Counted from the first letter of the stretch, positions 7,851 through 17,123 are shown. The stretch is DNA of 64,000 nt from an uncultured Emticicia sp. (GCF_937903345.1 NZ_CALCZQ010000068.1:1-64000); one strand, 5' to 3'. Notes: generated by a model not told the origin, from the letters alone. A program made the numbers and translations.

Positions 7851-9137
7851 TTATTGCATCAATGCCTCAATATCTTGCATTTCAATGGGAATGTTGGACA
7901 TGAGGTCTTCATTGCCGCTTTCTGTAATTAAAATATCATTTTCGAGTCGGATACCCAATTTTTCTTCTGTAATATAAATGCCTGGCTCACAAGTGAAAAT
8001 CATTCCAACCTTAAAAACTTCATAACGATTACCCACATCATGCACATCGAGCCCTAAGTGATGCGAAATTCCATGCGGAAAATATTTTTTATAAAGCGGT
8101 GTATCTTCATTTTGTTTGTTAACTTCCTCTTGATTCAATAAACCCAATTTTATTAACTCAATTTCCATAATTTTTCCCACTTCCTTGCGTAGCTTTTCCA
8201 TCGTATTGCCGACAATTAGCATTTTTTTTGCAGCTTTCATCACTCTCAAAACTGCTTCATAAACCTCTTTTTGTCGATTAGAAAATTTCCCATTTACAGG
8301 TAAACACCGTGTTATGTCTGCATTATAATTGGCATATTCCGCACCAAAATCCATCAAAATCACTTCGTCATTTTGGCATTGATTATTATTTGTTATATAA
8401 TGCAGCACACAGGCACTTCCGCCCGAAGCTAAAATAGGAGCAAAGGCGTGTCCACGAGAGCGATTTTTCAGAAATTCATGTGTAAGTTCTGCTTCTAACT
8501 CAAATTCTTTAACTTGTGGTTTCAAGAATTTCGCCATTCTGATAAATCCTTTATTCGTAATTCCTATCGCTTTTTTAATCAAATCTATTTCAATTGGATG
8601 TTTGATTACTCGCAATTGGTGTAACAACGGAGCAAGACGCTCAATTCTATGAAGCGGAAATTTTTGTTTAAATTCTGTAATAAATCTTCGTTCACGGGTT
8701 TCAAGATTCCATTCTCCGCCATCGTGTTCGTTCAAGTTCAAGTAAACATTGTCCGCAAGAAAGATGAGTTTTCGTAGGATTGTTTCAAAATTATTTGTCC
8801 AAACCACTTTTTCAATACCTGAAATTTCAGTTGCTTGTTTTTTAGAAAGTTTTTCTCCTTCCCAAATTTTTAAATGTTCGCTTGTTTCACGCATCATTAA
8901 AATCTCTCTAAATTTTTCATCAGGAAAATCCGGAAACAAAATTAAAATTGTTTCTTCTTGGTCTATACCCGAAAGGTAAAAAATATCGTTATTCTGACGA
9001 AAGCCAAACGTGCCGTCAGCGTTGGTCGGCAAGACGTCGTTTGATTGAACAATTACCATCGAATTTGGCTTGAGAAGACTTCTAAGTCTTTCCCGATTAG
9101 AAATAAATAGTTTCGAATCAATTTTTTCGTAACGCAT
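7851..9137 (-). CDS. pepP: Xaa-Pro aminopeptidase (M24B)
   Basis: 428 aa, full length for aminopeptidase P, a cytoplasmic dimetal enzyme that removes the N-terminal residue before proline. An N-terminal creatinase-like domain (about 1-170) precedes the pita-bread catalytic domain. Metal ligands are in register: D263 (LMDFGAEY) and D274 (NADITR), H359 (HGISHHLGLDVHD), E384 (TCEPGIYI) and E399 (GIRLENDILIT). Start is ATG. It is divergent from the subtilisin-like protease gene with about 59 bp between start codons. In the 278-bp space downstream, before DUF1460, I see only the DUF1460 promoter. Confidence 0.95.
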   Translation of the reverse strand: MRYEKIDSKLFISNRERLRSLLKPNSMVIVQSNDVLPTNADGTFGFRQNNDIFYLSGIDQEETILILFPDFPDEKFREILMMRETSEHLKIWEGEKLSKKQATEISGIEKVVWTNNFETILRKLIFLADNVYLNLNEHDGGEWNLETRERRFITEFKQKFPLHRIERLAPLLHQLRVIKHPIEIDLIKKAIGITNKGFIRMAKFLKPQVKEFELEAELTHEFLKNRSRGHAFAPILASGGSACVLHYITNNNQCQNDEVILMDFGAEYANYNADITRCLPVNGKFSNRQKEVYEAVLRVMKAAKKMLIVGNTMEKLRKEVGKIMEIELIKLGLLNQEEVNKQNEDTPLYKKYFPHGISHHLGLDVHDVGNRYEVFKVGMIFTCEPGIYITEEKLGIRLENDILITESGNEDLMSNIPIEMQDIEALMQ

Positions 9138-9196
9138 TTTCCTTTTTTAAGTAGAAATTTTAGAATATTTGCGAAATTATAAATTATCACTAACGA

Positions 9197-10750
9197 ATGT
9201 TTCGATTCACCCAAGTTTTCTCATTTTTTATTTTCTTTTATTCGGAAATTTTTCAAGCCGAAGCCCAACAAGCTAAATATTGGATTATGTTCACTGATAA
9301 AGATGCCCACGCTAAATCTGCTATTTCTGATAAATGTAAAGAAAATAGGAGAGTTTTGGGCTTGCAAGAAAATCAATTTTCTGATTTGCCAGTTTCAGAT
9401 ATTTATGTTAAAAGTTTGCAAAGCATTGATATTCAGTCGCTTATAAAGTCAAAATGGTTAAATGCCGTCTCTGCAAATCTTTCGGTAACTAAATATAATG
9501 AAGTTAAAAAACTCAGTTTTGTAAAGGAAATTATACCAATTGATACTCAAATAATTTTGGCTAAAATTGATAAAATAAGCAATGACGATTTGCGTGTAGG
9601 TTTTGTGATGAAACAAATTGGAATTGAGCATTTTTTGGAGGCTGGTCTAAACGGTAAAGGAGTTGATATTGGTGTAATTGACGCTGGATTTTACGGCACA
9701 AACAATTCACAAAACCTCAAACACTTGTTTGATAGAGAGCAGATTTTGGCTGTAAAAGATTATGTGAATCCAAAGAAAATAGACTATTTTAGCGAACGAG
9801 AATCTGCTTCAGATTTTCACGGAACAGAAGTTTTAAACGCCATTACAGGAAAGAATTTTAAAGAAAATATTCAAATTGGGCTTGCAACGAACGCCAATTT
9901 TTATTTGGCCCGAACCGACAGTGGAAACAAAGAATTTCGAGGGGAGGAAGATAACTGGATGGCTGCAATGGAATGGATGGATAGTTTGGGGGTAAGGCTA
10001 ATTAATACTTCATTAGGTTATGCAAAAGGATTTTCTAATCCAAAGGAGAGCTATATACCCGAACAAATGGATGGTAAAACGAGTGTCATCGCTCGAGCAG
10101 CCAAAATGGCTATCGATGAGAAAGGTATGGTTTTGGTGGTTTCGGCAGGGAATGAGGGCGATGATAGCTCTTGGCGAGTCGTCTCGACACCTGCCGATGT
10201 TGAGGGTGTGATTGCTGTAGGAGCAACCAATGAGTTAGGAATGAAAATGGGATATAGTAGTATTGGTCCAGAGTTTTTGACTTATATGAAGCCTAATGTT
10301 TCGTGTTTTTCACTTTTTGGTACATCTCTTGCTGCCCCCGTGATCACGGGTTTTGTTGCTTGTGTTATGCAAGTATACCCAACACTGACCAACAAAGAAA
10401 TTTGTACTATTCTTGAAAAGTCAGCTAATTTATACCCATATGGTAATAATTTTATCGGTTTTGGCATTCCAAACGCCAAAAGAGCTTTATATTTAGCCGC
10501 TAAAAAGTCTTTAATCGAAGTTCGATCTCGTATAGTTGAAGTTTCCGAAAACGAAAAGCAAATTGAGATTCCGATAGCAGTAGGCCTTATTGCGGTGATT
10601 TTTCACAAAAAAAACGCCACTCACGTAATTACCCAAGAATCCGTTGAAGCTAAATTCAATTTTATTACCCTAAAACGCAATGCATTAATAAAGCAAACAA
10701 CAGTAATGACCCAGAATGAGGTCATAGAGATAATTTGGAAAACTCATTGA
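9197..10750 (+). CDS. S8 (subtilisin-like) serine peptidase, exported
   Basis: 517 aa. The signal peptide ends near residue 24 (FQAEAQ). A prodomain-like region (25-135) precedes the subtilisin domain. The catalytic residues are D162 (IGVIDAGF), H208 (DFHGTEV) and S377 (FGTSLAAP), with N319 (VSAGNEGD) as oxyanion residue. The last 90 residues form a beta-rich tail without a recognisable T9SS sorting domain, so it is probably periplasmic or released by another route. The sequence belongs to the S8 proteases common in Cytophagales. Some stretches (e.g. SEREASDFHG-like loop before H208) are typical of that group. Confidence 0.92.
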   Translation: MFRFTQVFSFFIFFYSEIFQAEAQQAKYWIMFTDKDAHAKSAISDKCKENRRVLGLQENQFSDLPVSDIYVKSLQSIDIQSLIKSKWLNAVSANLSVTKYNEVKKLSFVKEIIPIDTQIILAKIDKISNDDLRVGFVMKQIGIEHFLEAGLNGKGVDIGVIDAGFYGTNNSQNLKHLFDREQILAVKDYVNPKKIDYFSERESASDFHGTEVLNAITGKNFKENIQIGLATNANFYLARTDSGNKEFRGEEDNWMAAMEWMDSLGVRLINTSLGYAKGFSNPKESYIPEQMDGKTSVIARAAKMAIDEKGMVLVVSAGNEGDDSSWRVVSTPADVEGVIAVGATNELGMKMGYSSIGPEFLTYMKPNVSCFSLFGTSLAAPVITGFVACVMQVYPTLTNKEICTILEKSANLYPYGNNFIGFGIPNAKRALYLAAKKSLIEVRSRIVEVSENEKQIEIPIAVGLIAVIFHKKNATHVITQESVEAKFNFITLKRNALIKQTTVMTQNEVIEIIWKTH

Positions 10751-10814
10751 TGCAGTTTCAGACCATCTCTCTCCGAGGTAGTATATTATGGCTTTCTGTA
10801 TTTAATGCTATTTT

Positions 10815-12038
10815 TTAAGGAATTAGGTTGGTATTTGGTCTTGACAAAAATTTAGTTGTATAAAACTTTCCTTTATGGAAACGGAAGTAAATATTTCCGA
10901 CCCTCACAACACTCATTTCCTTTACTTTTGCGACATTGTCAATGTCATCTTCGAGCGTGTGAATTGTGCCTTTTGTTTTTTTTGCGATTTGTATGTAATC
11001 GGTCTGAAAAGCAAGATTCTTTTCGTAAGTTTCGCCACAAAGAATAATATGCACTTTTTTCTTCACTTTCGATAATTGCTTCATATCCTTTACCTGAGTA
11101 CTATTATCTGCAATCATTACAAATTCATCCGCATCAGGAAAGTACTTTTGGGCATAAATTAATGCTTCTATATTATTTTCTGGTTTATCTTTATTGTTTT
11201 CGGTATTATTAATAGCGGCAAACATAGTGTCCCAAAGTATAAGCTCATCTTTTTTTCTAACAGTAAACATTTTCCCGGGAAGACGACCGCGAGTTTGTCG
11301 TCCAAGACTGTCACAATCAGTAAAAAACACGATTCCTTTGATCGAAGTATTTTCGGCGTTTTCGTTCATCCAATCAAAAACTTGAGTTGTATATGGAAAC
11401 ATAGTCGAGGTAATATCACATACAATTACTACATTTTTCCATTTATTAATATTTCTGTCAAGGGCATCGTACGAGGTAAGTTCATAAGTTTTGCCGAGTT
11501 CCCGAACTCTCGAAATTTTATCGCTCATCGAAACTGCACTTGCTGAAAGGAATCTGATTTCTTTTTCAGCTAAATCATTCGCGAGATTATCCTTAAAAAC
11601 CAATCTTTTATTAGTAATTTTATTGAGTTTTACTTCAGTTTCGGTTTGTTCGCTAAATTCTTGAGTTTCGTTATATAATTCAGGAAAAACTGGTGATTCA
11701 CTTAATTTTGAAACAGGCTCTTCGATATTTGCTTGTGTGTTTTGGGTAGGAGGCGGGAGATTTTGCTTCGTAGCTTTAGTTATTTCTTCTGGTTCGGACG
11801 GCGTAAGTTCAAGCGATAAAGGTTTACTGCTCATATACAGCTCTACGATAGGTGTTTCACTCACAAATACAAACAATAAGCTAAGTAAAAGCAAGCCAAA
11901 AGTAGGAAAAAAGAAACGTAAAACTTTGCTAATGAGTAATTTACGCTTCATCTTTTTCCAGTCCTCAGGTGATTTCTCTGAACTAAAATCTTCAAGTTTA
12001 TCCCTAACAAACCGATAAAATTGTTGTTCTTCTTGCAT
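10815..12038 (-). CDS. Membrane-anchored vWA-like protein, probable partner of the ECF sigma factor
   Basis: 407 aa. A short cytoplasmic N-terminus (1-35) is followed by one transmembrane helix (about 36-59), a Pro/Glu/Thr-rich linker (65-140) and a C-terminal domain. That domain has WKNVVIVCDITSTMF with D208, T210 and T212 in the DxTxT form of a vWA metal-binding (MIDAS) motif, then FFTDCD and EFVMIADNS strands. The gene starts 3 nt after the ECF sigma stop codon on the same strand, the arrangement of sigma/anti-sigma pairs. It lacks a recognisable FecR or zinc anti-sigma domain. I infer that the N-terminus binds the sigma factor and the vWA-like part senses outside. This is not a known family to me. 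Confidence 0.65.
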   Translation of the reverse strand: MQEEQQFYRFVRDKLEDFSSEKSPEDWKKMKRKLLISKVLRFFFPTFGLLLLSLLFVFVSETPIVELYMSSKPLSLELTPSEPEEITKATKQNLPPPTQNTQANIEEPVSKLSESPVFPELYNETQEFSEQTETEVKLNKITNKRLVFKDNLANDLAEKEIRFLSASAVSMSDKISRVRELGKTYELTSYDALDRNINKWKNVVIVCDITSTMFPYTTQVFDWMNENAENTSIKGIVFFTDCDSLGRQTRGRLPGKMFTVRKKDELILWDTMFAAINNTENNKDKPENNIEALIYAQKYFPDADEFVMIADNSTQVKDMKQLSKVKKKVHIILCGETYEKNLAFQTDYIQIAKKTKGTIHTLEDDIDNVAKVKEMSVVRVGNIYFRFHKGKFYTTKFLSRPNTNLIP

Positions 12039-12041
12039 AAT

Positions 12042-12560
12042 TTAAAGCATTTTTTGGAGCTTCTCACGAAGTAATCCATTTGCCAAAGAAAGATTGGCAC
12101 GAGATGTACTTTCTGCCATTTTGAGCATTTCACCAATTTCTTTATGCGAATAGCCCTCAATGGCATAAAGATTAAAAACTAATCTATAATTGGTAGGCAA
12201 ACTTTGTACAGCCAACATTATGTCTTCAGATGATAATTTGGCATAAACCGATGTTTCGCCAAAATTTGGTTCAATAATGTTTTCAGGAAGTTGAGTAGTA
12301 TGGTTTTTGATATTTTTTCTGAAATGGTCAATCGCAACATTAATCATAATGCGTCTAAGCCATGGTTTTATGCGGTCGATATTTTCAACTTTATCCAGAC
12401 TTTTAAAAACTTTCAAAAAACCATCATTCATTATCTCTAAAGCATCGTCACGGTTTTCGCAATAGCTCATACATACCGACAAAGCAAAGCCTTGAAAATG
12501 CTCATAGAATTTTTTCATGGCACTTTCTTTGCCTTTTAGGCAGCCTTCTACTACTTCCAT
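12042..12560 (-). CDS. ECF RNA polymerase sigma factor
   Basis: 172 aa from the first ATG (12558-12560). The frame stays open to a GTG at 12630-12632, but the added 24 residues do not look like sigma sequence, so I choose the ATG. Region 2 includes the segment MNDGFLKVFKSLDKVENIDRIKPWLRRIMINVAIDHFR. Region 4 is MLAVQSLPTNYRLVFNLYAIEGYSHKEIGEMLKMAESTSRANL (helix-turn-helix), shown here in two parts: AIEGYSHKEIGEM and KMAESTSRANL. These are typical of ECF factors in Bacteroidota. Its stop is 3 nt before the vWA-like gene, so the two are surely co-transcribed. A long inverted repeat lies 70 nt upstream and may control it. Confidence 0.9.
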   Translation of the reverse strand: MEVVEGCLKGKESAMKKFYEHFQGFALSVCMSYCENRDDALEIMNDGFLKVFKSLDKVENIDRIKPWLRRIMINVAIDHFRKNIKNHTTQLPENIIEPNFGETSVYAKLSSEDIMLAVQSLPTNYRLVFNLYAIEGYSHKEIGEMLKMAESTSRANLSLANGLLREKLQKML

Positions 12561-12630
12561 CAACCAATTTGAGTTCAATAGTGGCTTTCGATTTAATGTG
12601 ATTAAGTAAATTTCGGAGCTTACTGCAATC

Positions 12631-12683
12631 ACGGAAAATTTACGTTTAGATGGATGTATTTAACTAAGACGTAAATTTTCCGT
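12631..12683. repeat. 15-bp perfect inverted repeat upstream of the sigma gene
   Basis: ACGGAAAATTTACGT (12631-12645) and its exact complement (12669-12683) surround a 23-nt loop whose ends (TTAG/CTAA) can extend the stem past a 1-nt bulge. It lies between the end of the TonB receptor gene and the sigma start codon. There is no U tract, so a simple terminator is less likely than an operator or a structured leader. Confidence 0.7.
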
Positions 12684-12728
12684 AGAAACGCTGCTAAATT
12701 TATAGATTTGCTTGGTATTTTTGAAATA

Positions 12729-14900
12729 TTAGAATTTAAATCTAACATTTACACCGCCAAAATAGTAAGCTTTGCTTGGACCTGGGTTCACATCAGTTGC
12801 AACACCAGCCGTATATCCATTGCCTGGGTCTGAATCGTTGATATTGTTACCCAAAAATAGAAATGTGTAATTTACTTGGTTGGTAAGATTATTGCCCGCT
12901 ACATATACATCAAAATCAAACTTAGGTGACATATATTTATAACCAATTTTACTATTAAATAGTCCAAAGCTTTTTATTAAGTTACTATTCGCAAAATCTG
13001 TATAAACTTCGCCCATATAGTTATAGGTATTATTCCAATAAATGCCAGATTTCAATACCATGTCGATTCCAGCAGCGTACTTGGTTTTTGGCACACCTAC
13101 AACTTGTTTTTTAGAATAATCAATCTGAGCATTACTAAATCTTGTTATGAAGTTAGTATATGTAAAGTTGTAGCTCGAAAGATTTAAAAACGGCTCAACT
13201 TTTTTGATAAAACCATCACCTTTGCCTGGAATAATCAAATAGCCCAAGCTAAGTTCAACTCCTTTATTGAGTTGATTACCAGTATTTGCAAAATAAGTAT
13301 AAGTTCCACCTGCAGGATTTACACCCGAAAGTTGCGTAAGTTTGTTCTTAATATCAATCGTAAATACTGACACTTGATAGTCTAATTTACCATTGAATAA
13401 TAAACCTTGCACACCTAAATCCCACATACGTGCTTTTTCTGGCAACAAATCATCATTTGCTTTGTTGATTGTGCCAATAAATGCCGTACTGGCGGTCGGA
13501 GCGTTGTATCCTTCACTATAACTTAAATTCAAAATTTGTTTATTGATAGTTTTTTGCAAAGCAATGTGTGGGTTGACTGACGTTGTAAAAGATTTTGTAA
13601 ATGATAAATCTTTATTGTAACCAGCAACCAAACCGAGTGGAGCTAATAAATCGACACGTTTATAATCTAAATGATTGGCACTTACTCCCAAAATCAATGC
13701 TAAATCGTATTTATTGAAATTTGTACGATTGTGAGCAAAAAACGAGTTTTGGTTGGTCGTATATTTAAAGTAAGAACCTCTCGAAATATCTTGAACTTTC
13801 AACGGATTGGCATCATCTGTACCTAAGAAACGATAATTAGAAATAAGCGAACGAGATTGTTGTAGCTCTGTTCCAAGATTCAAATCATTGGTTATATTTT
13901 CTCCGAAATTTCCTTTGATACTAAATACAGACCTCAGTCCAAAGTTTGGATTTAAACTGCTTTCATCTGCACCAGCAGCAACACGTTTAAAGTCTTGATT
14001 AGAATAAAAAACAGAAGTATTATTGCTGATTTTTGATGTGAAAGCATACTGATGCGTAAGAGCAAAACGAGTAGCTAAAATGTCATTTCGAGCATTCTTT
14101 TTGGCATAAGCTGGGTTTCCATTATCAATACCTGCATAATAATCAGCATACGAAATCTGACCTGTTACTCCTTCGTGTGAGAAATTATGACTGATGTACG
14201 CAATTACCGTTTGCTTCTTTGTGAGCTTAAACTCGCCCATGTATGTAAGATAATTTTTTAAGCTATTACCACGTGGACGATACCCATTTGATTGTAAATG
14301 TCCATAACTCAAAAACATTGAAGAACTATCGTTTACAATATCCAAGCGGGTATTAGATTGGAATAACCCAAACGAACCAACAGCAGCTTTTTCTGTAAGT
14401 GTTACACCTTTATCTTCTGATGGTTTTAGGTAAAAACGAGCAACACCACCAACTCCACCGCCATACATAGTTGCGGCTGGCCCTTTGATTACTTCGATAT
14501 TATTTAGCAATGCAAAATCAATATCATCTAAGATAGTGACACCATCAGCGGTTGTTAGCGGAATACCATTGTAGTAAGCCTTCACACCCCAGTTATTAAA
14601 TTTTTGGTCATTGCCGTAGCCACGAATGACAATTCTTTGACCACCTAACTGCGTTCTTTTATCAACCTGAACGCCTGCCATTGTACCCAAACTTTGTTCA
14701 ATAAATGCAGGATTATTGCGATTCAAATCTTCCTCTGTAAGTGCTTCAACGCTTTGTGCGTGACGCTTAAACTCGCCTCTTTCTTTAGCTGTTTTTCGTT
14801 TTTCCTTAACAATCACTTCATCGAGTGCTTTTGGTGTTTCTTGAGCAAATAATGCCGAAAAAGGGCTAAGAATATATAATAAAATAATAAATCTTTTCAT
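12729..14900 (-). CDS. FecA-like TonB-dependent outer-membrane receptor
   Basis: 723 aa from the ATG at 14898-14900, whose product begins with a good signal peptide (MKRFIILLYILSPFSALFAQ). The frame is open a further 30 residues upstream but without signal-peptide character. The plug domain (about residues 25-150) holds EALTEEDLNRNNP, IRGYGNDQKFNNWGV, GIPLTTADG and IEVIKGPAATMYGGG. The barrel follows and ends in the expected aromatic GGVNVRFKF. The short plug without carboxypeptidase-like or STN domain argues for metal-chelate or siderophore import, FecA-like. An uncharacterised exported protein is encoded upstream and the ECF sigma pair downstream, all on one strand. Confidence 0.9.
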   Translation of the reverse strand: MKRFIILLYILSPFSALFAQETPKALDEVIVKEKRKTAKERGEFKRHAQSVEALTEEDLNRNNPAFIEQSLGTMAGVQVDKRTQLGGQRIVIRGYGNDQKFNNWGVKAYYNGIPLTTADGVTILDDIDFALLNNIEVIKGPAATMYGGGVGGVARFYLKPSEDKGVTLTEKAAVGSFGLFQSNTRLDIVNDSSSMFLSYGHLQSNGYRPRGNSLKNYLTYMGEFKLTKKQTVIAYISHNFSHEGVTGQISYADYYAGIDNGNPAYAKKNARNDILATRFALTHQYAFTSKISNNTSVFYSNQDFKRVAAGADESSLNPNFGLRSVFSIKGNFGENITNDLNLGTELQQSRSLISNYRFLGTDDANPLKVQDISRGSYFKYTTNQNSFFAHNRTNFNKYDLALILGVSANHLDYKRVDLLAPLGLVAGYNKDLSFTKSFTTSVNPHIALQKTINKQILNLSYSEGYNAPTASTAFIGTINKANDDLLPEKARMWDLGVQGLLFNGKLDYQVSVFTIDIKNKLTQLSGVNPAGGTYTYFANTGNQLNKGVELSLGYLIIPGKGDGFIKKVEPFLNLSSYNFTYTNFITRFSNAQIDYSKKQVVGVPKTKYAAGIDMVLKSGIYWNNTYNYMGEVYTDFANSNLIKSFGLFNSKIGYKYMSPKFDFDVYVAGNNLTNQVNYTFLFLGNNINDSDPGNGYTAGVATDVNPGPSKAYYFGGVNVRFKF

Positions 14901-15033
14901 GAAAATAGTTTTTAGTTTTGATAGCAAGAAAATATAACTCCAACGAAAAATATTCGTGGAGATAAGTTTAATAAATAAGCTTCTACTCAATACAGTAAGC
15001 TGTAACGATTGAAATAGGAAATTTAACTAAAAA

Positions 15034-15564
15034 CTATAACTGTGGAGGTTCAAATAATTTGAAGATTGGCAAATAATGATAAAAAGAAGTGATGGGTTTG
15101 AACTTAGTCGATACTAAATAATTAATGTTGTTGAAGTCAGGCTGATAGAAATAATTATAGAGTGTAGGTTGAAGAATGAGGGTCAATACTTCTTTTGTAG
15201 TATTACTAATAGGATTTTGAGCATTTAAACTATTCGTAAACCCTTCAATTTTAGCAATAACTTCTTTTTCATTTACATCAGAAAGACAATAGTAGTAGTT
15301 TATACCTTGCTGATTTTTAGTTATAACAACATCATACAGAGCATTTTCAAACCAAAACTCTTTATCAGCTTCTTCCCATTCAATTTTTGAAAGATTTTGT
15401 GGTGTGCCAATGATGCAAACAAGGCTATTGATATCAATACTTGTGGCTATTTTTTCTTTCATCTCCCGTCTTACCATTTCTTTCTCAACACTCAAAATGG
15501 CATGGAAACCGCCAATTTTAAGTGCGACAATAAAAAGAAATGTCCAAGAGAGAATTTTTTTCAT
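15034..15564 (-). CDS. Uncharacterised exported protein upstream of the TonB receptor
   Basis: 176 aa. The hydrophobic N-terminus (residues 4-24, ILSWTFLFIVALKIGGFHAIL) is a signal peptide or membrane anchor. The remainder is mixed alpha/beta with a Tyr-rich segment (GINYYYCLSD) and a C-terminal FEPPQL. No family is recognised. The gap to the receptor start is 133 nt and to the preceding gene 36 nt, so it probably belongs to one transcript with its neighbours. A helper role in uptake by the TonB receptor is possible but only by position. Confidence 0.6.
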   Translation of the reverse strand: MKKILSWTFLFIVALKIGGFHAILSVEKEMVRREMKEKIATSIDINSLVCIIGTPQNLSKIEWEEADKEFWFENALYDVVITKNQQGINYYYCLSDVNEKEVIAKIEGFTNSLNAQNPISNTTKEVLTLILQPTLYNYFYQPDFNNINYLVSTKFKPITSFYHYLPIFKLFEPPQL

Positions 15565-15600
15565 AAAATACTGCCTAATGCTACTTCACTTATCAAATGA

Positions 15601-15978
15601 CTATTTGATTTTTTCCTTCTTATCTTTTTTTTCCTTCTTTTTAGGGAATTCGTAATCGAAACCGTTTTGTACTTTTAGATTTAAATCAAAAAATTCAATA
15701 GCTCTCTGTAAGTTGCTTCGATTGACGGCAACAAAATAAGGATGACTGCCATCTCCACGACGGATTAGGCGGGCATCTAATTTAAAAATTGTTCCTGCTG
15801 GATAATTATCTACTAATTTTGAAGGGCAACTTACCTTTAAGTCTCTGGGTACACTTTGGCCATTAATGGTATTTAAACGCATGCGTTTTCTGCCGGAATC
15901 GAAAAATGATTTAGCAAAAACATCCAAAAAGAAAATTTTATTTAACTCCGGGACTTCGTCCACTAGCGACAACTGCAT
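15601..15978 (-). CDS. Conserved hypothetical protein with Lys-rich tail
   Basis: 125 aa from the ATG at 15976-15978; 11 more codons are open up to a TTG, but that start is unlikely. The middle reads as small beta-strands (VSCPSKLVDNYPAGTIFKLDARLIRR, seen in two halves; then HPYFVAVNRSN). The last 15 residues are almost all Lys and Glu (KKKEKKDKKEKIK), a tail seen on nucleic-acid-binding or ribosome-associated proteins. I do not recognise the family. The strand and the 36-bp spacing suggest it starts the operon that runs through the TonB receptor. Confidence 0.6.
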   Translation of the reverse strand: MQLSLVDEVPELNKIFFLDVFAKSFFDSGRKRMRLNTINGQSVPRDLKVSCPSKLVDNYPAGTIFKLDARLIRRGDGSHPYFVAVNRSNLQRAIEFFDLNLKVQNGFDYEFPKKKEKKDKKEKIK

Positions 15979-16032
15979 CAATTTAAATCTTTTGTTGGTT
16001 ATTGCTCTCAACAGTTTAATCCATTAGTATTG

Positions 16033-16064
16033 CAAATTTATGTAAAATTTAAGAAAATAATCAA
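16033..16064 (-). promoter_or_regulatory. Promoter of the minus-strand operon beginning at 15978
   Basis: The minus strand has TTG (16064-16062), a 21-nt spacer and TAAATTTG (16040-16033), a good match to the Bacteroidota consensus. It lies about 55 nt upstream of the start codon and is divergent from the prs promoter. Confidence 0.5.
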
Positions 16065-16094
16065 TCACATAGGTGAATTTTTCAGCAAAAACGC

Positions 16095-16102
16095 TACCTT
16101 TG
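16095..16102 (+). promoter_or_regulatory. -7 element of the prs promoter
   Basis: TACCTTTG matches TAnnTTTG exactly and lies 29 nt before the prs start codon. The -33 region (about 16071-16078) is T-rich without a clean TTTG. Confidence 0.5.
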
Positions 16103-16131
16103 CACTTTATTTTCGAGACATAAGCAATAAT

Positions 16132-17082
16132 ATGGCAGAAGTTAAGATCTTTTCTGGTACGTCATCCAAATATTTGGCAAGCCGAGTTGCAGATTATTAC
16201 GGTAAAGATTTGGGAGGCGTGAGCATCAACCGTTTTGCTGATAGTGAGATTTCAGTGAGTTTTGATGAATCTGTTCGTGGCTGTGATGTTTTCATTGTTC
16301 AGTCTACATTTCCACCGAGCGATAATATCATGGAGCTACTGATGCTAATTGATGCTGCTCGAAGAGCTTCAGCACATTATGTTTGTGCAGTTATACCTTA
16401 TTTCGGTTATGCTAGACAAGACAGAAAAGATAAGCCTCGCGTTGGAATTGCTGCAAAATTGATTGCAAATATGCTCACTGCCGCAGGTGCAGACCGAGTG
16501 ATGACCATGGATTTGCATGCTGGTCAGATTCAAGGTTTTTTTGATATTCCAGTTGACCATCTTGAGGGTATTTCGGTATTTGTACCATACCTTAAAGCTC
16601 AAAACTTGACGAATATCAAATTTGCTTCGCCTGACGTTGGTGGTGTTTCTCGTTGCCGTAAATTTGCATCTTACTTCGATGCAGATATTGTGATTTGTGA
16701 TAAACATCGTAAAAAAGCCAATGAAATAGCTTCAATGCAATTAATTGGTGAGGTTGAAGGTTCGGATGTAATTTTGGTTGATGATTTAATTGATACTGGT
16801 GGTACTATATGTAAAGCAGCTGAATTGATTTTGGCGAAAGGTGCAAAATCGGTTAGAGCTTTTTGTACACATCCAGTTTTATCAGGTAAAGCTAATGAAA
16901 ATATTACTAATTCTGTCTTGACAGAATTAGTAGTTACGGATTCGATTCCTCTGCGTCAATTAAACGAAAAAATTAAGGTTCTTTCGGTTGCTGAATTGTT
17001 TGGTAAGGCAATTGGACGAATTCGTGATAATGGGTCTATTAGCACATTGTTTATAAATAATCAACAAATTTTAGGTCTTTAA
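16132..17082 (+). CDS. prs: Ribose-phosphate pyrophosphokinase
   Basis: 316 aa from the ATG at 16132. Upstream in-frame codons encode a non-homologous extension and are untranslated. The enzyme makes PRPP from ribose-5-phosphate and ATP for purine, pyrimidine, His, Trp and NAD synthesis. The class I signature MTMDLHAGQIQGFFDIPVDHL (cut here as DLHAGQIQGFFD and PVDHL) lies near residue 130. The PRPP-binding loop VDDLIDTGGT is near 220. The N-terminal IFSGTSSKYLA and the catalytic RQDRKDKPR flexible region are present. The next gene encodes ribosomal protein L25, a pairing found in many bacteria. Confidence 0.97.
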   Translation: MAEVKIFSGTSSKYLASRVADYYGKDLGGVSINRFADSEISVSFDESVRGCDVFIVQSTFPPSDNIMELLMLIDAARRASAHYVCAVIPYFGYARQDRKDKPRVGIAAKLIANMLTAAGADRVMTMDLHAGQIQGFFDIPVDHLEGISVFVPYLKAQNLTNIKFASPDVGGVSRCRKFASYFDADIVICDKHRKKANEIASMQLIGEVEGSDVILVDDLIDTGGTICKAAELILAKGAKSVRAFCTHPVLSGKANENITNSVLTELVVTDSIPLRQLNEKIKVLSVAELFGKAIGRIRDNGSISTLFINNQQILGL

Positions 17083-17090
17083 TGCCTAAG

Positions 17091-17123
17091 ATTATGCCTT
17101 TAAATGAACTCTCAAGGCATAAT
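17091..17123 (+). promoter_or_regulatory. Hairpin between prs and the L25 gene
   Basis: ATTATGCCTT (17091-17100) and AAGGCATAAT (17114-17123) form a perfect 10-bp stem with a 13-nt loop. It starts 9 nt after the prs stop and ends 45 nt before the L25 ATG. No U tract follows, so it may be an attenuator, mRNA-stability or leader element and not a full terminator. Confidence 0.55.

Noticed and set aside
10856..11385. Short plus-strand frames inside the vWA-like gene
   Set aside because: They are antisense shadows of a clear minus-strand gene with domain support.
12561..12632. GTG start for the sigma factor, 24 residues longer
   Set aside because: The added residues do not resemble sigma sequence and the GTG falls inside the inverted repeat; the ATG at 12560 fits ECF proteins better.
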